From the NCBI RefSeq assembly GCF_009930795.1, contig NZ_CP017146.1, positions 1,736,001 through 1,800,000 on the forward strand: a DNA stretch of 64,000 nucleotides. Reading direction: 5' to 3'. Source of the stretch: Marisediminicola antarctica. GTDB lineage: Bacteria; Actinomycetota; Actinomycetes; Actinomycetales; Microbacteriaceae. The notes below the pieces were generated by a model. It did no database searches and had not been told where the DNA came from. It worked only from the letters and a program-made list of their open reading frames with translations. How positions within the stretch are numbered: position 1 is the stretch's first letter; each line of letters begins with the position of its first letter. Shown piece after piece: positions 25,259 through 37,764 of this stretch. The position numbers and the translations under genes were made by a program.

Positions 25259-25834
25259 ATGTCATCCGCAACATTCTCAGTGGTAGTGGCCGAGGAGGCT
25301 TTCAATCCTCTGCTGCCTGCGCTCCCGGACCTCGTCTGGGGTGCGGTGTGTTTCGTGGTGCTTTTGGCGTTCTTCTGGTGGAAGGTCCTGCCGACCGTCA
25401 AGAAGGGTCTGGACGCGCGCGCCGAAGCGATCGAGGGCGGCATCAAGAAGGCGGAGAACGCCCAGGCCGAGGCCGCAGCGGCCCTCCAGCAGTACAACGA
25501 GCAGCTCGCTGAGGCTCGTGCCGAGGCGGGACGCATTCGCGAGGCGGCTCGCGCCGACGGCGTGAAGATACTCAATGACCTCAAGACGCAGGCCTCGATC
25601 GAGGCAGCTCGCATCACCGCGAATGCATCGGCGCAAATCGAGGCGGAGCGCCAGGGTGCTCTCGTGTCGCTTCGTGCCGAGGTCGGCTCGCTCGCGATCG
25701 ACCTGGCATCCGGAGTCATCGGCGAGAGCCTCAGCGACGACAAGCGGTCCGCCGCACTGGTCGACCGGTTCCTCGCCGACCTCGAAGCTGCCGACGTGAA
25801 GTCGTCCGGCGCAAATGAAAAGGTGAGCAGGTAA
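25259..25834 (+). CDS. atpF: ATP synthase F0 subunit b
   Basis: The 191-residue stator subunit has one N-terminal transmembrane helix (about residues 24-45, ending FFWWKVLP) and a long charged Ala/Glu/Arg-rich helix that pairs as a coiled coil and reaches the F1 head through the delta subunit. It starts nine bases after atpE and ends two bases before atpH. Confidence 0.94.
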   Translation: MSSATFSVVVAEEAFNPLLPALPDLVWGAVCFVVLLAFFWWKVLPTVKKGLDARAEAIEGGIKKAENAQAEAAAALQQYNEQLAEARAEAGRIREAARADGVKILNDLKTQASIEAARITANASAQIEAERQGALVSLRAEVGSLAIDLASGVIGESLSDDKRSAALVDRFLADLEAADVKSSGANEKVSR

Positions 25835-25836
25835 CC

Positions 25837-26634
25837 ATGGGTTCTGCGTCCAGACAAGCACTGTCGTCCTCGAGGGCGGAGCTTTCCGCGCTCGGAGGCA
25901 CGGTCGATCTGGCCACTGCCGAGCAGCTCTTCGCTGCCGCGCGCGCCATCGGCGGTTCGCTGCAGTTGCGTGCGATCCTCGCCGACGCGTCCACCGCTCC
26001 CGAGGTGAAGAGGGCCGCAATCACTGCGGTGTTCGGCGCCTCTTTCGGTGCAACGGCACTCGAAATCCTGGCCTCGGCGGCAAGCAAGCGGTGGTCATCC
26101 GACGACGACCTGCTCAGCGGCATCGAAGAGCTCGGCATCCGTGCGGCAGCTGATTCGGCTGCGCAGGGAGTGAGCGTCGAGAGCGAACTGTTCGCATTCG
26201 GCCGAGCCGTGAGCTCGGACGACGAACTCGAACTCGCCGTTGGCAGCAAGCTCGGTGCCACGGCATCCAAGGTCACCCTCGTGGAGACTCTGCTCGAGAA
26301 GAAGGTGTCCGCGCAGACGCTCGCGATCGTGCGGCAGCTCGTGCAACAGCCGCGGGGGCGTCGCATCGGCGCACTCGTGCGCTACGCGGCGTCCGTTGTC
26401 GCCGACCAGTCCGGCCTCGCGGTCGCGACGGTCACGAGTGCGAAATCGATCGCGGCCGATCAGCTCGTTCGTCTTCAAAAGGGCCTCTCGGCCAGCTACG
26501 GCAAGGAACTCCGCATCAACGTGGTCATCGACCCCGCCGTCATCGGCGGGATCCGGGTGCAGGTGGGAGACGACGTCATCGACGGCAGCGTCTCCTCGCG
26601 CATCAAGGACCTGAGACTTCAGCTCGCGGGCTGA
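25837..26634 (+). CDS. atpH: ATP synthase F1 subunit delta
   Basis: The 265-residue subunit connects the stator to the top of F1. It is longer than the roughly 180 residues of proteobacterial delta, as is usual in Actinobacteria. The C-terminal signature LRINVVIDPAVIGGIRVQVGD is clear (about residues 227-247). It is followed by a 78-bp gap before atpA. Confidence 0.93.
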   Translation: MGSASRQALSSSRAELSALGGTVDLATAEQLFAAARAIGGSLQLRAILADASTAPEVKRAAITAVFGASFGATALEILASAASKRWSSDDDLLSGIEELGIRAAADSAAQGVSVESELFAFGRAVSSDDELELAVGSKLGATASKVTLVETLLEKKVSAQTLAIVRQLVQQPRGRRIGALVRYAASVVADQSGLAVATVTSAKSIAADQLVRLQKGLSASYGKELRINVVIDPAVIGGIRVQVGDDVIDGSVSSRIKDLRLQLAG

Positions 26635-26712
26635 CCACTGGGACCGCCGCAAGGCGAGCCCACCAGAAGTATTCGGGACGGAAGACCGTCCCGCCAGCAG
26701 ACAGGAAGAACG

Positions 26713-28350
<1,638 letters not shown>

Positions 28351-28351
28351 T

Positions 28352-30749
<2,398 letters not shown>

Positions 30750-30750
30750 C

Positions 30751-31017
30751 GTGGCCGATCTCACTGTGAGCGTCGTCTCGGCCGACCAGGAAATCTGGTC
30801 GGGAAGCGCGTCGATGGTCGTCGCTCGCACGACCGAGGGCGAAATCGGAATCCTGCCGGGCCACGAGCCGGTGCTTGCGATCCTGGCCAGCGGTGAGGTT
30901 CGCCTCACCGTGGCCGGGGGCGGCTCGGTTCGCGCGAAAGCGGACGACGGATTCCTCTCGGTCGAGCACGACACCGTGACGATCGTCGCTCGCTCGGCGG
31001 AACTCGTCGAGGGCTGA
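30751..31017 (+). CDS. atpC: ATP synthase F1 subunit epsilon, short form
   Basis: The 88-residue product contains only the N-terminal ten-strand beta-sandwich (ending DTVTIVARSAELVEG). The C-terminal pair of helices found in the roughly 120-140-residue epsilon of many bacteria, which can block ATP hydrolysis, is absent. The GTG at 30751 lies one base after the atpD stop. There is no frameshift after the stop that would restore the helices. Confidence 0.93.
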   Translation: MADLTVSVVSADQEIWSGSASMVVARTTEGEIGILPGHEPVLAILASGEVRLTVAGGGSVRAKADDGFLSVEHDTVTIVARSAELVEG

Positions 31018-31027
31018 CGGTTCGGCG

Positions 31028-31549
31028 GTGCTGATCGCGATGGCGGGACTGCCGGGAACCGGCAAGAGCACGATTGCCGGACACATCGGCGCTCGGCTCG
31101 GCGCAGCCGTGATCTCGGTGGATCCGATCGAGGCGGCGATCCTGACGGCGGGAATCGACAGCGACCAGCCAACGGGCCTTGCGGCGTACCTGGTCGCGGA
31201 GACGCTCTCCGAGTCGGTGCTGTCTGCCGGGCACAGCATCGTCGTCGACGCTGTCAATGCGGTCGATCCGGCCAGGGAACAGTGGATCGGGCTGGCCCAG
31301 CGGCAGGGCGTCGAGCTGAGATTCGTCGAGGTCATGTGCTCCGACCGGGGCCTGCACCTAGTGCGCCTCGCCGCGCGGGACGCGAGGCTGCCCCAGCTCG
31401 CTGAGCCGAACCGACATGCGGTGGAGCAGAGCCTCGAGGGCTACTCCGCGTGGCACGGGCAGAGCGCCGCGACCCCGCGGCTGACGCTCGACACCTCGCA
31501 CAGCGTGGAGTCGAATGTCGCGACGGCACTCGCTTTCCTCACGAGCTGA
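31028..31549 (+). CDS. P-loop kinase-like ATPase (AAA_33 type)
   Basis: The 173-residue product starts with Walker A AMAGLPGTGKST and resembles small nucleoside/shikimate-like or zeta-like kinases of the AAA_33 group. A second acidic motif VVDAVNAVDP follows at about residues 77-86. The substrate is unknown. It starts ten bases after atpC and overlaps yaaA by one base, so it is at the end of the ATP synthase transcript or in a small operon with yaaA. Confidence 0.7.
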   Translation: MLIAMAGLPGTGKSTIAGHIGARLGAAVISVDPIEAAILTAGIDSDQPTGLAAYLVAETLSESVLSAGHSIVVDAVNAVDPAREQWIGLAQRQGVELRFVEVMCSDRGLHLVRLAARDARLPQLAEPNRHAVEQSLEGYSAWHGQSAATPRLTLDTSHSVESNVATALAFLTS

Positions 31550-32316
31550 TGCTCGTACTGCTTCCGCCGTCGGAGACGAAGCGCGACGGCGGGGACGATC
31601 GTGCCCTCGATCTCTCCAGACTCAGCTACCAGGGGCTCACCGGGTCGCGCGTTGCGGCCCTCGCTGCGACGAGCGCTCTGGCCTTGGATCCGGATGCGAT
31701 GGCCGCGGCTCTGCGGCTCGGCCCCACCCAGCGCGGTGAGCTCGAGCGCAACAGGTGTATCGCCCAGTCGCCGGTCATGGCGGCTATGGACCGCTACACG
31801 GGTGTGCTCTACGACGCGCTGGATGCCGCGACCCTGTCGCCCGGGGCGCGATCGTTGGCGAAATCGAGCGTGGTCATTCACTCCGCCCTCTTCGGCCTGC
31901 TCGGCGCCGGTGACTCGATCCCCGCCTACCGGCTCTCGCATGACTCCCGGCTGCCCGGGCTGAAGCTTCGGTCACTCTGGAGCGCGTCGATCGGAGCCGA
32001 GCTCGAACGGCACGACGGGCTCATCCTCGACCTCCGCTCCGAGGCCTATGTGGCGCTGGGACCGGTGCCGGACCGTGCCGAGAGCTACTTCCTGAGGGTC
32101 GTCGCCGCGGGGGTCGACGGCCAGAAACGCGCCCTCAACCACTTCAACAAGAAGGGCAAGGGCGAGTTCCTACGCGCCCTGCTCGAGGCGGGGCAGGACC
32201 ACGCCGATTCGGCTTCGCTGATCGAGTGGGCGCAGAGCTGTGGCATCCGCCTCGCGCTCGGTGCACCGGGTGAGCTTGAGCTCGAGGTGGAGCAGGTCGT
32301 CGCGGCGAAGCGCTGA
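31549..32316 (+). CDS. yaaA: YaaA/DUF328 peroxide-stress protein
   Basis: The 255-residue product has the YaaA layout: the N-terminal LVLLPPSETKRDGG, the central YTGVLYDALDA and the C-terminal NHFNKKGKGEFLRALLE, with the conserved basic residues of the DUF328 DNA-binding fold. E. coli YaaA lowers free iron during peroxide stress; the same role here is inferred. The ATG overlaps the end of the kinase gene (TGATG). Confidence 0.88.
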   Translation: MLVLLPPSETKRDGGDDRALDLSRLSYQGLTGSRVAALAATSALALDPDAMAAALRLGPTQRGELERNRCIAQSPVMAAMDRYTGVLYDALDAATLSPGARSLAKSSVVIHSALFGLLGAGDSIPAYRLSHDSRLPGLKLRSLWSASIGAELERHDGLILDLRSEAYVALGPVPDRAESYFLRVVAAGVDGQKRALNHFNKKGKGEFLRALLEAGQDHADSASLIEWAQSCGIRLALGAPGELELEVEQVVAAKR

Positions 32317-32347
32317 CTGGTGCACAGCGCTCATGGGCCTGTTCAGT

Positions 32348-32393
32348 GACGCTGTTTTCTGACGCTGTTTTCTGACGCTGTTTTCTGACGCTG
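32348..32393. repeat. 13-bp tandem repeat (3.5 copies)
   Basis: GACGCTGTTTTCT is repeated three times perfectly (32348-32386), followed by GACGCTG. It lies between the convergent yaaA and tag genes. Its T-rich segments may serve as termination or slippage sequence. Confidence 0.85.
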
Positions 32394-32407
32394 CCGAGTA
32401 GCCCTGC

Positions 32408-32986
32408 TCAGCGACTCGCTCGCCAGCAGCCCTCGACGTGGTCGTCGACCATCCCCGACGACTGCATGAGCGCATAGAGCGTCGTGGGTCCGACGAAGCG
32501 GTAGCCGAGTCGGCGGAGCGCCGTACTCATTGCGGTCGACTCCGCCGTCACCGCCGGGACTTCGCCTGTCTGGGGCGGCCGAGCGCGCGGATCGGGTGCG
32601 AAGGACCAGAGTATGCGATCGAGGGCGCCGGGGTCGTCGCGCACGAGCTCCAGCGTGATGCGTGCGTTGGAGATCGTCGCCTCGATCTTGGCCCGGTTGC
32701 GGATGATGCCGGAGTCGAGCATGAGCCTCTCGATATCGGAGGTGGTCAGCGCGGCCACCGCGTCGATCTCGAAATCCGAAAACGCGCGGCGGAAAGTCGG
32801 GCGACGGCGCAGAATAGTGATCCAGGACAGTCCGGCCTGAAAGCCCTCCAGACTGAGCTTTTCGAACAGCGGCCTGTCGCCATGCAGCGGAAACCCCCAC
32901 TCCTCGTCGTGGTAGCGGCGGTACTCGGCGTCGTCGGCGCTCCACGCGCAGCGGGCTGTCCCCGACTCATCAGCGACGACACTCAT
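32408..32986 (-). CDS. tag: DNA-3-methyladenine glycosylase I
   Basis: The 192-residue product removes 3-methyladenine from alkylated DNA. It has the Tag N-terminus CAWSADDAEYRRYHDEEWG with Cys and His zinc ligands, the LEGFQAGLSWITIL helix and the C-terminal FVGPTTLYALMQSSGMVDDH. It is followed on the same strand by the ogt-like gene upstream, so the two alkylation-repair genes lie together. Confidence 0.93.
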   Translation of the reverse strand: MSVVADESGTARCAWSADDAEYRRYHDEEWGFPLHGDRPLFEKLSLEGFQAGLSWITILRRRPTFRRAFSDFEIDAVAALTTSDIERLMLDSGIIRNRAKIEATISNARITLELVRDDPGALDRILWSFAPDPRARPPQTGEVPAVTAESTAMSTALRRLGYRFVGPTTLYALMQSSGMVDDHVEGCWRASR

Positions 32987-33052
32987 GGCTGCGCGGATAC
33001 GGGTCGATTGTTGCCGCTCATGCGCCCGAGGGGGTTGGTAGGTTCGTGCTGC

Positions 33053-33610
33053 TCACTGGTGCGGGATCGACTCATGGTCGAGCAGCCAGACCTTGGTCGG
33101 GATGCCGCGGCCGCCGCTGTAACCGGTGATCTTGCGGTTGGCGGCGAGAACCCGGTGGCATCCGATAATGATCGGGACCGGATTCGCCCCGATTGCGCCG
33201 CCCACCGCACGGCCCGCCGTCGGGCGACCAGTGGCGAGCCCGATCGCGCCGTACGAGGAGACATCACCGAACTTCAGCCGCGCGAGTTCGGCCCAGACCG
33301 CACGCTGGAATTGTGTGCCGGCGAGGTTCACGGGGAGGTCGAAGTCGTGACGCTCGCCGGCGAAGTACTCGGCAAGCTGGCCAGCGGCTGACTCGAGGAC
33401 AGCGTTTGACGACTCCGTCATCTCGTCGTGGGGCAAGTGGCCGTCGCGCTCGATCGCGAGCGAGGTGATCGCGTGCTCATCGGCCGTGATCTCGATACGC
33501 CCGATCGGGCTGGCGACGCGCAGGAGGTGGACTGGTGCGGAGACCGCGGCGGGTGGGGGAGCGGCGGCCTCATCGAGCGTCGGAACGCTCGTGGTGGGTG
33601 CTGTGGTCAT
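33053..33610 (-). CDS. ogt: Methylated-DNA-cysteine S-methyltransferase
   Basis: The 185-residue suicide repair protein moves the alkyl group of O6-alkylguanine onto its own cysteine. The active site is IIIGCHRVLAANRKITGYSGG, a GCHRV variant of the usual PCHRV with Cys retained. The helix-turn-helix QRAVWAELARLKFGDVSSYG precedes it. About 30 Ala/Pro-rich residues lie before the conserved domain. The ATG at 33610 gives the family length; longer upstream frames are antisense to other genes. The tag gene lies 66 bp downstream. Confidence 0.92.
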   Translation of the reverse strand: MTTAPTTSVPTLDEAAAPPPAAVSAPVHLLRVASPIGRIEITADEHAITSLAIERDGHLPHDEMTESSNAVLESAAGQLAEYFAGERHDFDLPVNLAGTQFQRAVWAELARLKFGDVSSYGAIGLATGRPTAGRAVGGAIGANPVPIIIGCHRVLAANRKITGYSGGRGIPTKVWLLDHESIPHQ

Positions 33611-33712
33611 GAAACGACTGTAGCGGCGGCATCCGACCCGCTCCGGCGGCTTTCGGACATCAGGTGGAGCCTTCCCCGCTGCAGGGTCTGGGGAGGAGCA
33701 CTCCACACGATC

Positions 33713-33718
33713 TAGTCT
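33713..33718 (+). promoter_or_regulatory. -10 box (TAGTCT) of aldo/keto reductase gene
   Basis: TAGTCT ends six bases before the ATG at 33725. The bases between (GGGAGA) could not act as a ribosome site if transcription starts at the ATG, so a leaderless message is likely. Confidence 0.45.
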
Positions 33719-33724
33719 GGGAGA

Positions 33725-34687
33725 ATGGCAGAAATCGACTATCGCAACCTCGGACGCTCCGGACTCATCGTCTCGACGATCGGACTTGGCTGCAACAACT
33801 TCGGTCGCCTCCGTACCGCCACCGAGACGCAGCAGGGAACCGACGCCGTCATCCACGCGGCCATCGACGCCGGCGTCACGCTGTTCGACACAGCGGACAT
33901 CTACGGTGCCGAGCGCGGACTCAGTGAGACACTCATGGGCAACTCGCTCGGCAAACGCCGCCGTGACATCGTGCTCGCAACCAAGTTCGGCATGGACATG
34001 CAGGGGGCTAACGGGCCGGACTGGGGTGCGCGTGGCTCTCGCCGCTACGTGCGGCTCGCCGTGGAGGCGTCGCTTCGTCGCCTGCAGACGGAGTGGATCG
34101 ACCTGTACCAGCTGCACGTGCCGGACCCCCTCACCCCCATCGAGGAGACTCTCGACGCCCTCGATGACCTCATCGCCGAAGGCAAGATCCGCTACATCGG
34201 CCACTCCAATCTCGCGGGCTGGCAGATCGCCGAGGCCGAATACGTGGCGCGGCTGCACGAGCATCCGAAATTCATTTCGGCGCAGCATGAGTACAGCCTG
34301 ATTGTGCGGGATGCCGAGCAGGAGGTGCTGCCCGCGGTGCGCGAATACGGCCTCGGCTTCCTCCCCTTCTTCCCGCTGTACAACGGGCTGTTCACGGGCA
34401 AGTTCACCAGGCAGGGCGGACCCGCCGACAGCCGGATCATGCACACGCGGCCGCACCTGCTCGAAAGCGCCCCCTGGGATGCGATGGACCGCTACGCGCA
34501 GTTCTGCGGCGACCGCGGCATCGAGATGCTCGAGGCGACATTCGCCTGGCTGCTGGCCCAGCCCGGGCTCACGAGTGTCATCGCGGGCGCCACAAAGCCG
34601 GAGCAGATCGAGCAGAATGCCTGGGCCTCGACCTCGTGGTCCCCGTCCCCGGCTGAGGTCGACGAGATCACGGCAATGTTCGACTAG
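33725..34687 (+). CDS. Aldo/keto reductase
   Basis: The 320-residue TIM-barrel NADPH enzyme has the catalytic tetrad in FDTADIYG (Asp, Tyr), VLATKFG (Lys) and LYQLHVPDP (His). The C-terminal VIAGATKPEQIEQNA segment binds the cofactor phosphate. It resembles the oxidoreductases of the YajO/Tas-like group. The physiological carbonyl substrate is unknown. It stands alone between ogt (divergent) and the DUF4192 gene. Confidence 0.9.
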   Translation: MAEIDYRNLGRSGLIVSTIGLGCNNFGRLRTATETQQGTDAVIHAAIDAGVTLFDTADIYGAERGLSETLMGNSLGKRRRDIVLATKFGMDMQGANGPDWGARGSRRYVRLAVEASLRRLQTEWIDLYQLHVPDPLTPIEETLDALDDLIAEGKIRYIGHSNLAGWQIAEAEYVARLHEHPKFISAQHEYSLIVRDAEQEVLPAVREYGLGFLPFFPLYNGLFTGKFTRQGGPADSRIMHTRPHLLESAPWDAMDRYAQFCGDRGIEMLEATFAWLLAQPGLTSVIAGATKPEQIEQNAWASTSWSPSPAEVDEITAMFD

Positions 34688-34776
34688 CCACTCCTCCCGA
34701 GGGCGCCGGCGACGGCGTTCTCCACCGCCGTGCCGGGCGGGCATCATGGCAAACCGCCCAGCGGAAGACTCCGTGC

Positions 34777-36336
34777 ATGGCAACCGTCGTGAAGACCCAG
34801 CGTCCGGAGGACTTCCTCGCCCTCGTTCCCCAGCTGGCGGGATTTCGTCCGCGCAACAGCATCATCATTGTCGCGTTCCGCGGCAACCGCACCTGCGCAG
34901 CGATGCGGTTCAATGTGCCCGATGCGGATGCGGATGCGGATGCGGATGCGGATGCGGATGCGGATGCGGATGCGGATGCCGGCGAGAACCCGGAGACCAG
35001 GTCCGACACGGGTGCCGGGCTAGGCTACGGCACCGTCGCGGGCCGGCTCGTCGGGATTCTCTGCAAGGTGCGGGGAGCGGATGCCGTTGTGCCCGTCGTC
35101 TACACCGACGAGAGGTTCGCCGGTGCCGCGAGCATTCCGCACGCCGGGTTCGTCGAGGCCCTCGTGGATCACGCCAGAACCGCCGGGTTTCTGGTCCGCG
35201 ACGCGCTGTGTGTCGCGGCCGACGGGTGGGGGTCCTATCTTGACGAGGACAGCCCGCGTGGGGGACGCCCGCTCGCGGCGATCGAGTCGTCCACCGTCAA
35301 CGGCGCCATCCCTCGCGAACTCCGCAAGGAACTGGGGCTGGTCGACGCGGGAAGCGAGTTGCCGACGGTCGACCTCGCGACAAAGGAGCGGATCGCCCGT
35401 CTGGTGCTCGGATTCCGCGAGTATGTCGGAACCCTCCGCGATCGCGACGGCGCGAACGCAGTGGACCCTGCCGTGGTCGCTCGCGAGCTCATCGACCCTG
35501 AGCTCATCGACCCTGAGCCCATCGACCCTGAGCTCATCGACCCTGCGCTCATCGAACCGCAGCTCATCGACCCGGCGCTCATCGAACCGACGACGTTCGA
35601 CCGGGAGCGTGGTGACGGCACAGGGTATCCGAGCGACAGCGGCACGGATGGGTTCGACGAGTTGTATCAGTTCAACGAGCCCGACGACGAAGCCGACGAC
35701 CAATCCGACCACGACGCCGACCGGTGGGACGACGGCGACACGGAGCAGGACGAACTGTTCGACGGTGACGCCTACGGCGTCGACGACGACGACGTCGGTG
35801 ACGCCGACGACGACGTGCCCAGATCCGGCTGGCTGCCCGGCTTCGCTGAAGACATGCTGCAGCTCCCTCCGGACTCGATCGACGACCGAGCCGCGGCGGT
35901 GCTCATCCTGTGTCTTCAATCGCCGATGATGCGCGACGTCGTAATGCTCCAGTGGGCCTTCGGGCTCGAGGTGGGCGAGCTCGCGCTCGATGAAAACCAG
36001 CGTTACTTCGCGGGAGAGAACCCGGCTGAGTTCCTCGCAGCTCCACTCATGTGGGGTGACGGACCGCGGCCCGACGTGCCGCGGGTGCGAGCGGCGATCG
36101 CGCTCGTGAAGGCCCTCGCCGCTCGCGCGCCCAGGTCGATGAGGCCACCGCTGCTGTGCCAGCTCGCGTGGTTCACCTGGGCGCTCGGCAAGAGTTCACT
36201 CGCGGGACGGTTCGTTGACGAAGCGGAGCGAATCGATGCGGCCTACGGTTTTGCGGAGCTTCTCCGGTCGATGCTCGAGGCCGGTCACCTCCCCGAGTGG
36301 GCGTTCGCCATCCCCGACGACGAGGGGACGCAGTGA
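34777..36336 (+). CDS. DUF4192 protein with acidic repeats
   Basis: The 519-residue product starts with the DUF4192 domain (VVKTQRPEDFLALVPQLAGF, then IIIVAFRG). A (Asp-Ala)10 run at about residues 49-68 is inserted in it. A repeat block of ELIDP-type pentapeptides lies at about residues 237-271, then a very Asp/Glu-rich segment at about 285-350, and the C-terminal part of the domain (about 355-510). No membrane span is seen. Function of DUF4192 is unknown; it is widespread in Actinobacteria. Both repeats are in frame and unlikely to be conserved. Confidence 0.8.
   Translation: MATVVKTQRPEDFLALVPQLAGFRPRNSIIIVAFRGNRTCAAMRFNVPDADADADADADADADADADAGENPETRSDTGAGLGYGTVAGRLVGILCKVRGADAVVPVVYTDERFAGAASIPHAGFVEALVDHARTAGFLVRDALCVAADGWGSYLDEDSPRGGRPLAAIESSTVNGAIPRELRKELGLVDAGSELPTVDLATKERIARLVLGFREYVGTLRDRDGANAVDPAVVARELIDPELIDPEPIDPELIDPALIEPQLIDPALIEPTTFDRERGDGTGYPSDSGTDGFDELYQFNEPDDEADDQSDHDADRWDDGDTEQDELFDGDAYGVDDDDVGDADDDVPRSGWLPGFAEDMLQLPPDSIDDRAAAVLILCLQSPMMRDVVMLQWAFGLEVGELALDENQRYFAGENPAEFLAAPLMWGDGPRPDVPRVRAAIALVKALAARAPRSMRPPLLCQLAWFTWALGKSSLAGRFVDEAERIDAAYGFAELLRSMLEAGHLPEWAFAIPDDEGTQ
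34921..34980 (+). repeat. Ten GATGC(G/C) hexanucleotide repeats
   Basis: Ten perfect 6-bp units (only the last ends in C) encode (Asp-Ala)10 in the DUF4192 protein. Slippage would change the length by two residues at a time without a frameshift. Confidence 0.95.
35485..35589 (+). repeat. Seven 15-bp tandem repeats
   Basis: Seven units of the form GAGCTCATCGACCCT encode ELIDP, with drift to EPIDP, ALIEP and QLIDP. It is the second in-frame array in the same gene. Confidence 0.9.
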
Positions 36337-36363
36337 GGCCGTCGTCGCGGAGGGCTGCCGCCG

Positions 36364-37764
36364 TCAGTGCCCGACGAGCGGTCCCATCACCCGGGCGGCG
36401 AGGGAGGGGCGCCCCGTGACCCGCTCCTCGACATCGGCGATGCCCATCGCGAGCAGGCCTGCGTTCGCCGCAGCGAAGCGAATCGGTTCCGGTTCCCACC
36501 GAGGTGACTGGTGACCCACCCAGGGCAGGCGCACCAGGCTCGAGTCGGTGCCGGTGATCAGGTCGGCGAGAGTGCGCCCGGCCAGGTTGGTGGTGCTCAG
36601 CCCGTCGCCGACGTAACCGCCCGCCGAGCCGAGGCCCGTCGCCGGATCGAACCGTACACTCGCGTGCCAGTCTCGTGGCACGCCGAGCGGACCGCCCCAC
36701 CGATGCGTGATGGCGGCGTCCGCGGCCCCAGGGAACAGGTCGACGAGCGTGCGCCGCAGGTGCTCGAACACCTTGGGCGATCGGTCGTACTCGGCGCTCA
36801 CGACGCTTCCCCAGTGGTATCTGGCGCCGCGGCCGCCGAATGCGAACCTGTTGTCGGCGGTGCGCTGCCCGTAGACGAGAAGGTGACGAAAGTCGGTGAA
36901 GGTCTGGCCGTGGGCGATGCCGGCACGGTGCCAGAACTCGTCGGGCAGCGGTTCGGTGGCGATCATGAGCGAGTAGAGCGGCAGTATGTCGCGGTGCGAT
37001 TGGCCAATCGTCGCGCCGTACCCCTCGGTCGCCTGCACGATCGCGGGCGCAAACACCGCGCCGCGCGACGTGCGGACGACGCCCTGCGAATACGCCTCCA
37101 CCTCGGTGCCCTCGACAATGCGCACCCCGCGCCGCTCGAGCGAGGCCGCGAGCCCCCGCACAAGCCGGGCCGGATGCACGCGTGCGCACGCCGGGTCGAA
37201 GACCGCCCCGAGCGCCCCGGCGGCGCCGAGCCGAGAATCCTCCGAGCCCGGGTCGCCAACGCCAGCCCCGCGAAGTTCGAGCGCGTCGACCCCGTAGCGT
37301 GCCGCTTCCTCGACCTCGGCTCTCGCGGACCGGAGCTGCGCGGCAGAACGCGCGAACGCGAGCGTGCCGCCCCTGACGAAGTGGCAGTCGATGCCCTCGG
37401 CGGCGGTAACTCTCCCGACCTCGTCGACCGTGTCGATCATCGCTTGACGCATCGCGATCGCCGCCGCGCGCCCATGAGCGCGCTCGAGCGACGCCGTCGA
37501 CCGCGGGAACAGCGCGCTGCACCAGCCGCCGTTGCGCCCGGACGCACCGAAGCCCGCGATCTCCTTCTCGATCACCGTGATGGTGAGGCTCTCGTCCCGG
37601 GCCAGGAGGTAGTGCGCGGTCCACAGGCCGGTCAGGCCCCCACCGATGATGGCGACATCCGTGTGGATGTCGCCGTCGAGCGGTGGTCGCCGGTCCAGGC
37701 CGCCCGGGACGGTGTCGTGCCAGAACGAGAGGCCCCGGTAGTCGCGAGTCAGATGAGGGTCCAT
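36364..37764 (-). CDS. FAD-dependent amine oxidase (PuuB/DadA-like)
   Basis: The 466-residue product has the N-terminal dinucleotide motif VAIIGGGLTGLWTAHYL (about residues 36-52) and GFGASGRNGGW, typical of the gamma-glutamylputrescine oxidase branch of the DAO family, and the C-terminal GGYVGDGLSTTNLAGR motif that closes the FAD site. It probably oxidises an amine or amino acid with release of ammonia or an amine. It overlaps the end of the upstream aminotransferase gene by 16 bases, so both are translated from the Lrp-led transcript. The substrate is inferred from neighbours (polyamine or GABA-type compounds). Confidence 0.82.
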   Translation of the reverse strand: MDPHLTRDYRGLSFWHDTVPGGLDRRPPLDGDIHTDVAIIGGGLTGLWTAHYLLARDESLTITVIEKEIAGFGASGRNGGWCSALFPRSTASLERAHGRAAAIAMRQAMIDTVDEVGRVTAAEGIDCHFVRGGTLAFARSAAQLRSARAEVEEAARYGVDALELRGAGVGDPGSEDSRLGAAGALGAVFDPACARVHPARLVRGLAASLERRGVRIVEGTEVEAYSQGVVRTSRGAVFAPAIVQATEGYGATIGQSHRDILPLYSLMIATEPLPDEFWHRAGIAHGQTFTDFRHLLVYGQRTADNRFAFGGRGARYHWGSVVSAEYDRSPKVFEHLRRTLVDLFPGAADAAITHRWGGPLGVPRDWHASVRFDPATGLGSAGGYVGDGLSTTNLAGRTLADLITGTDSSLVRLPWVGHQSPRWEPEPIRFAAANAGLLAMGIADVEERVTGRPSLAARVMGPLVGH

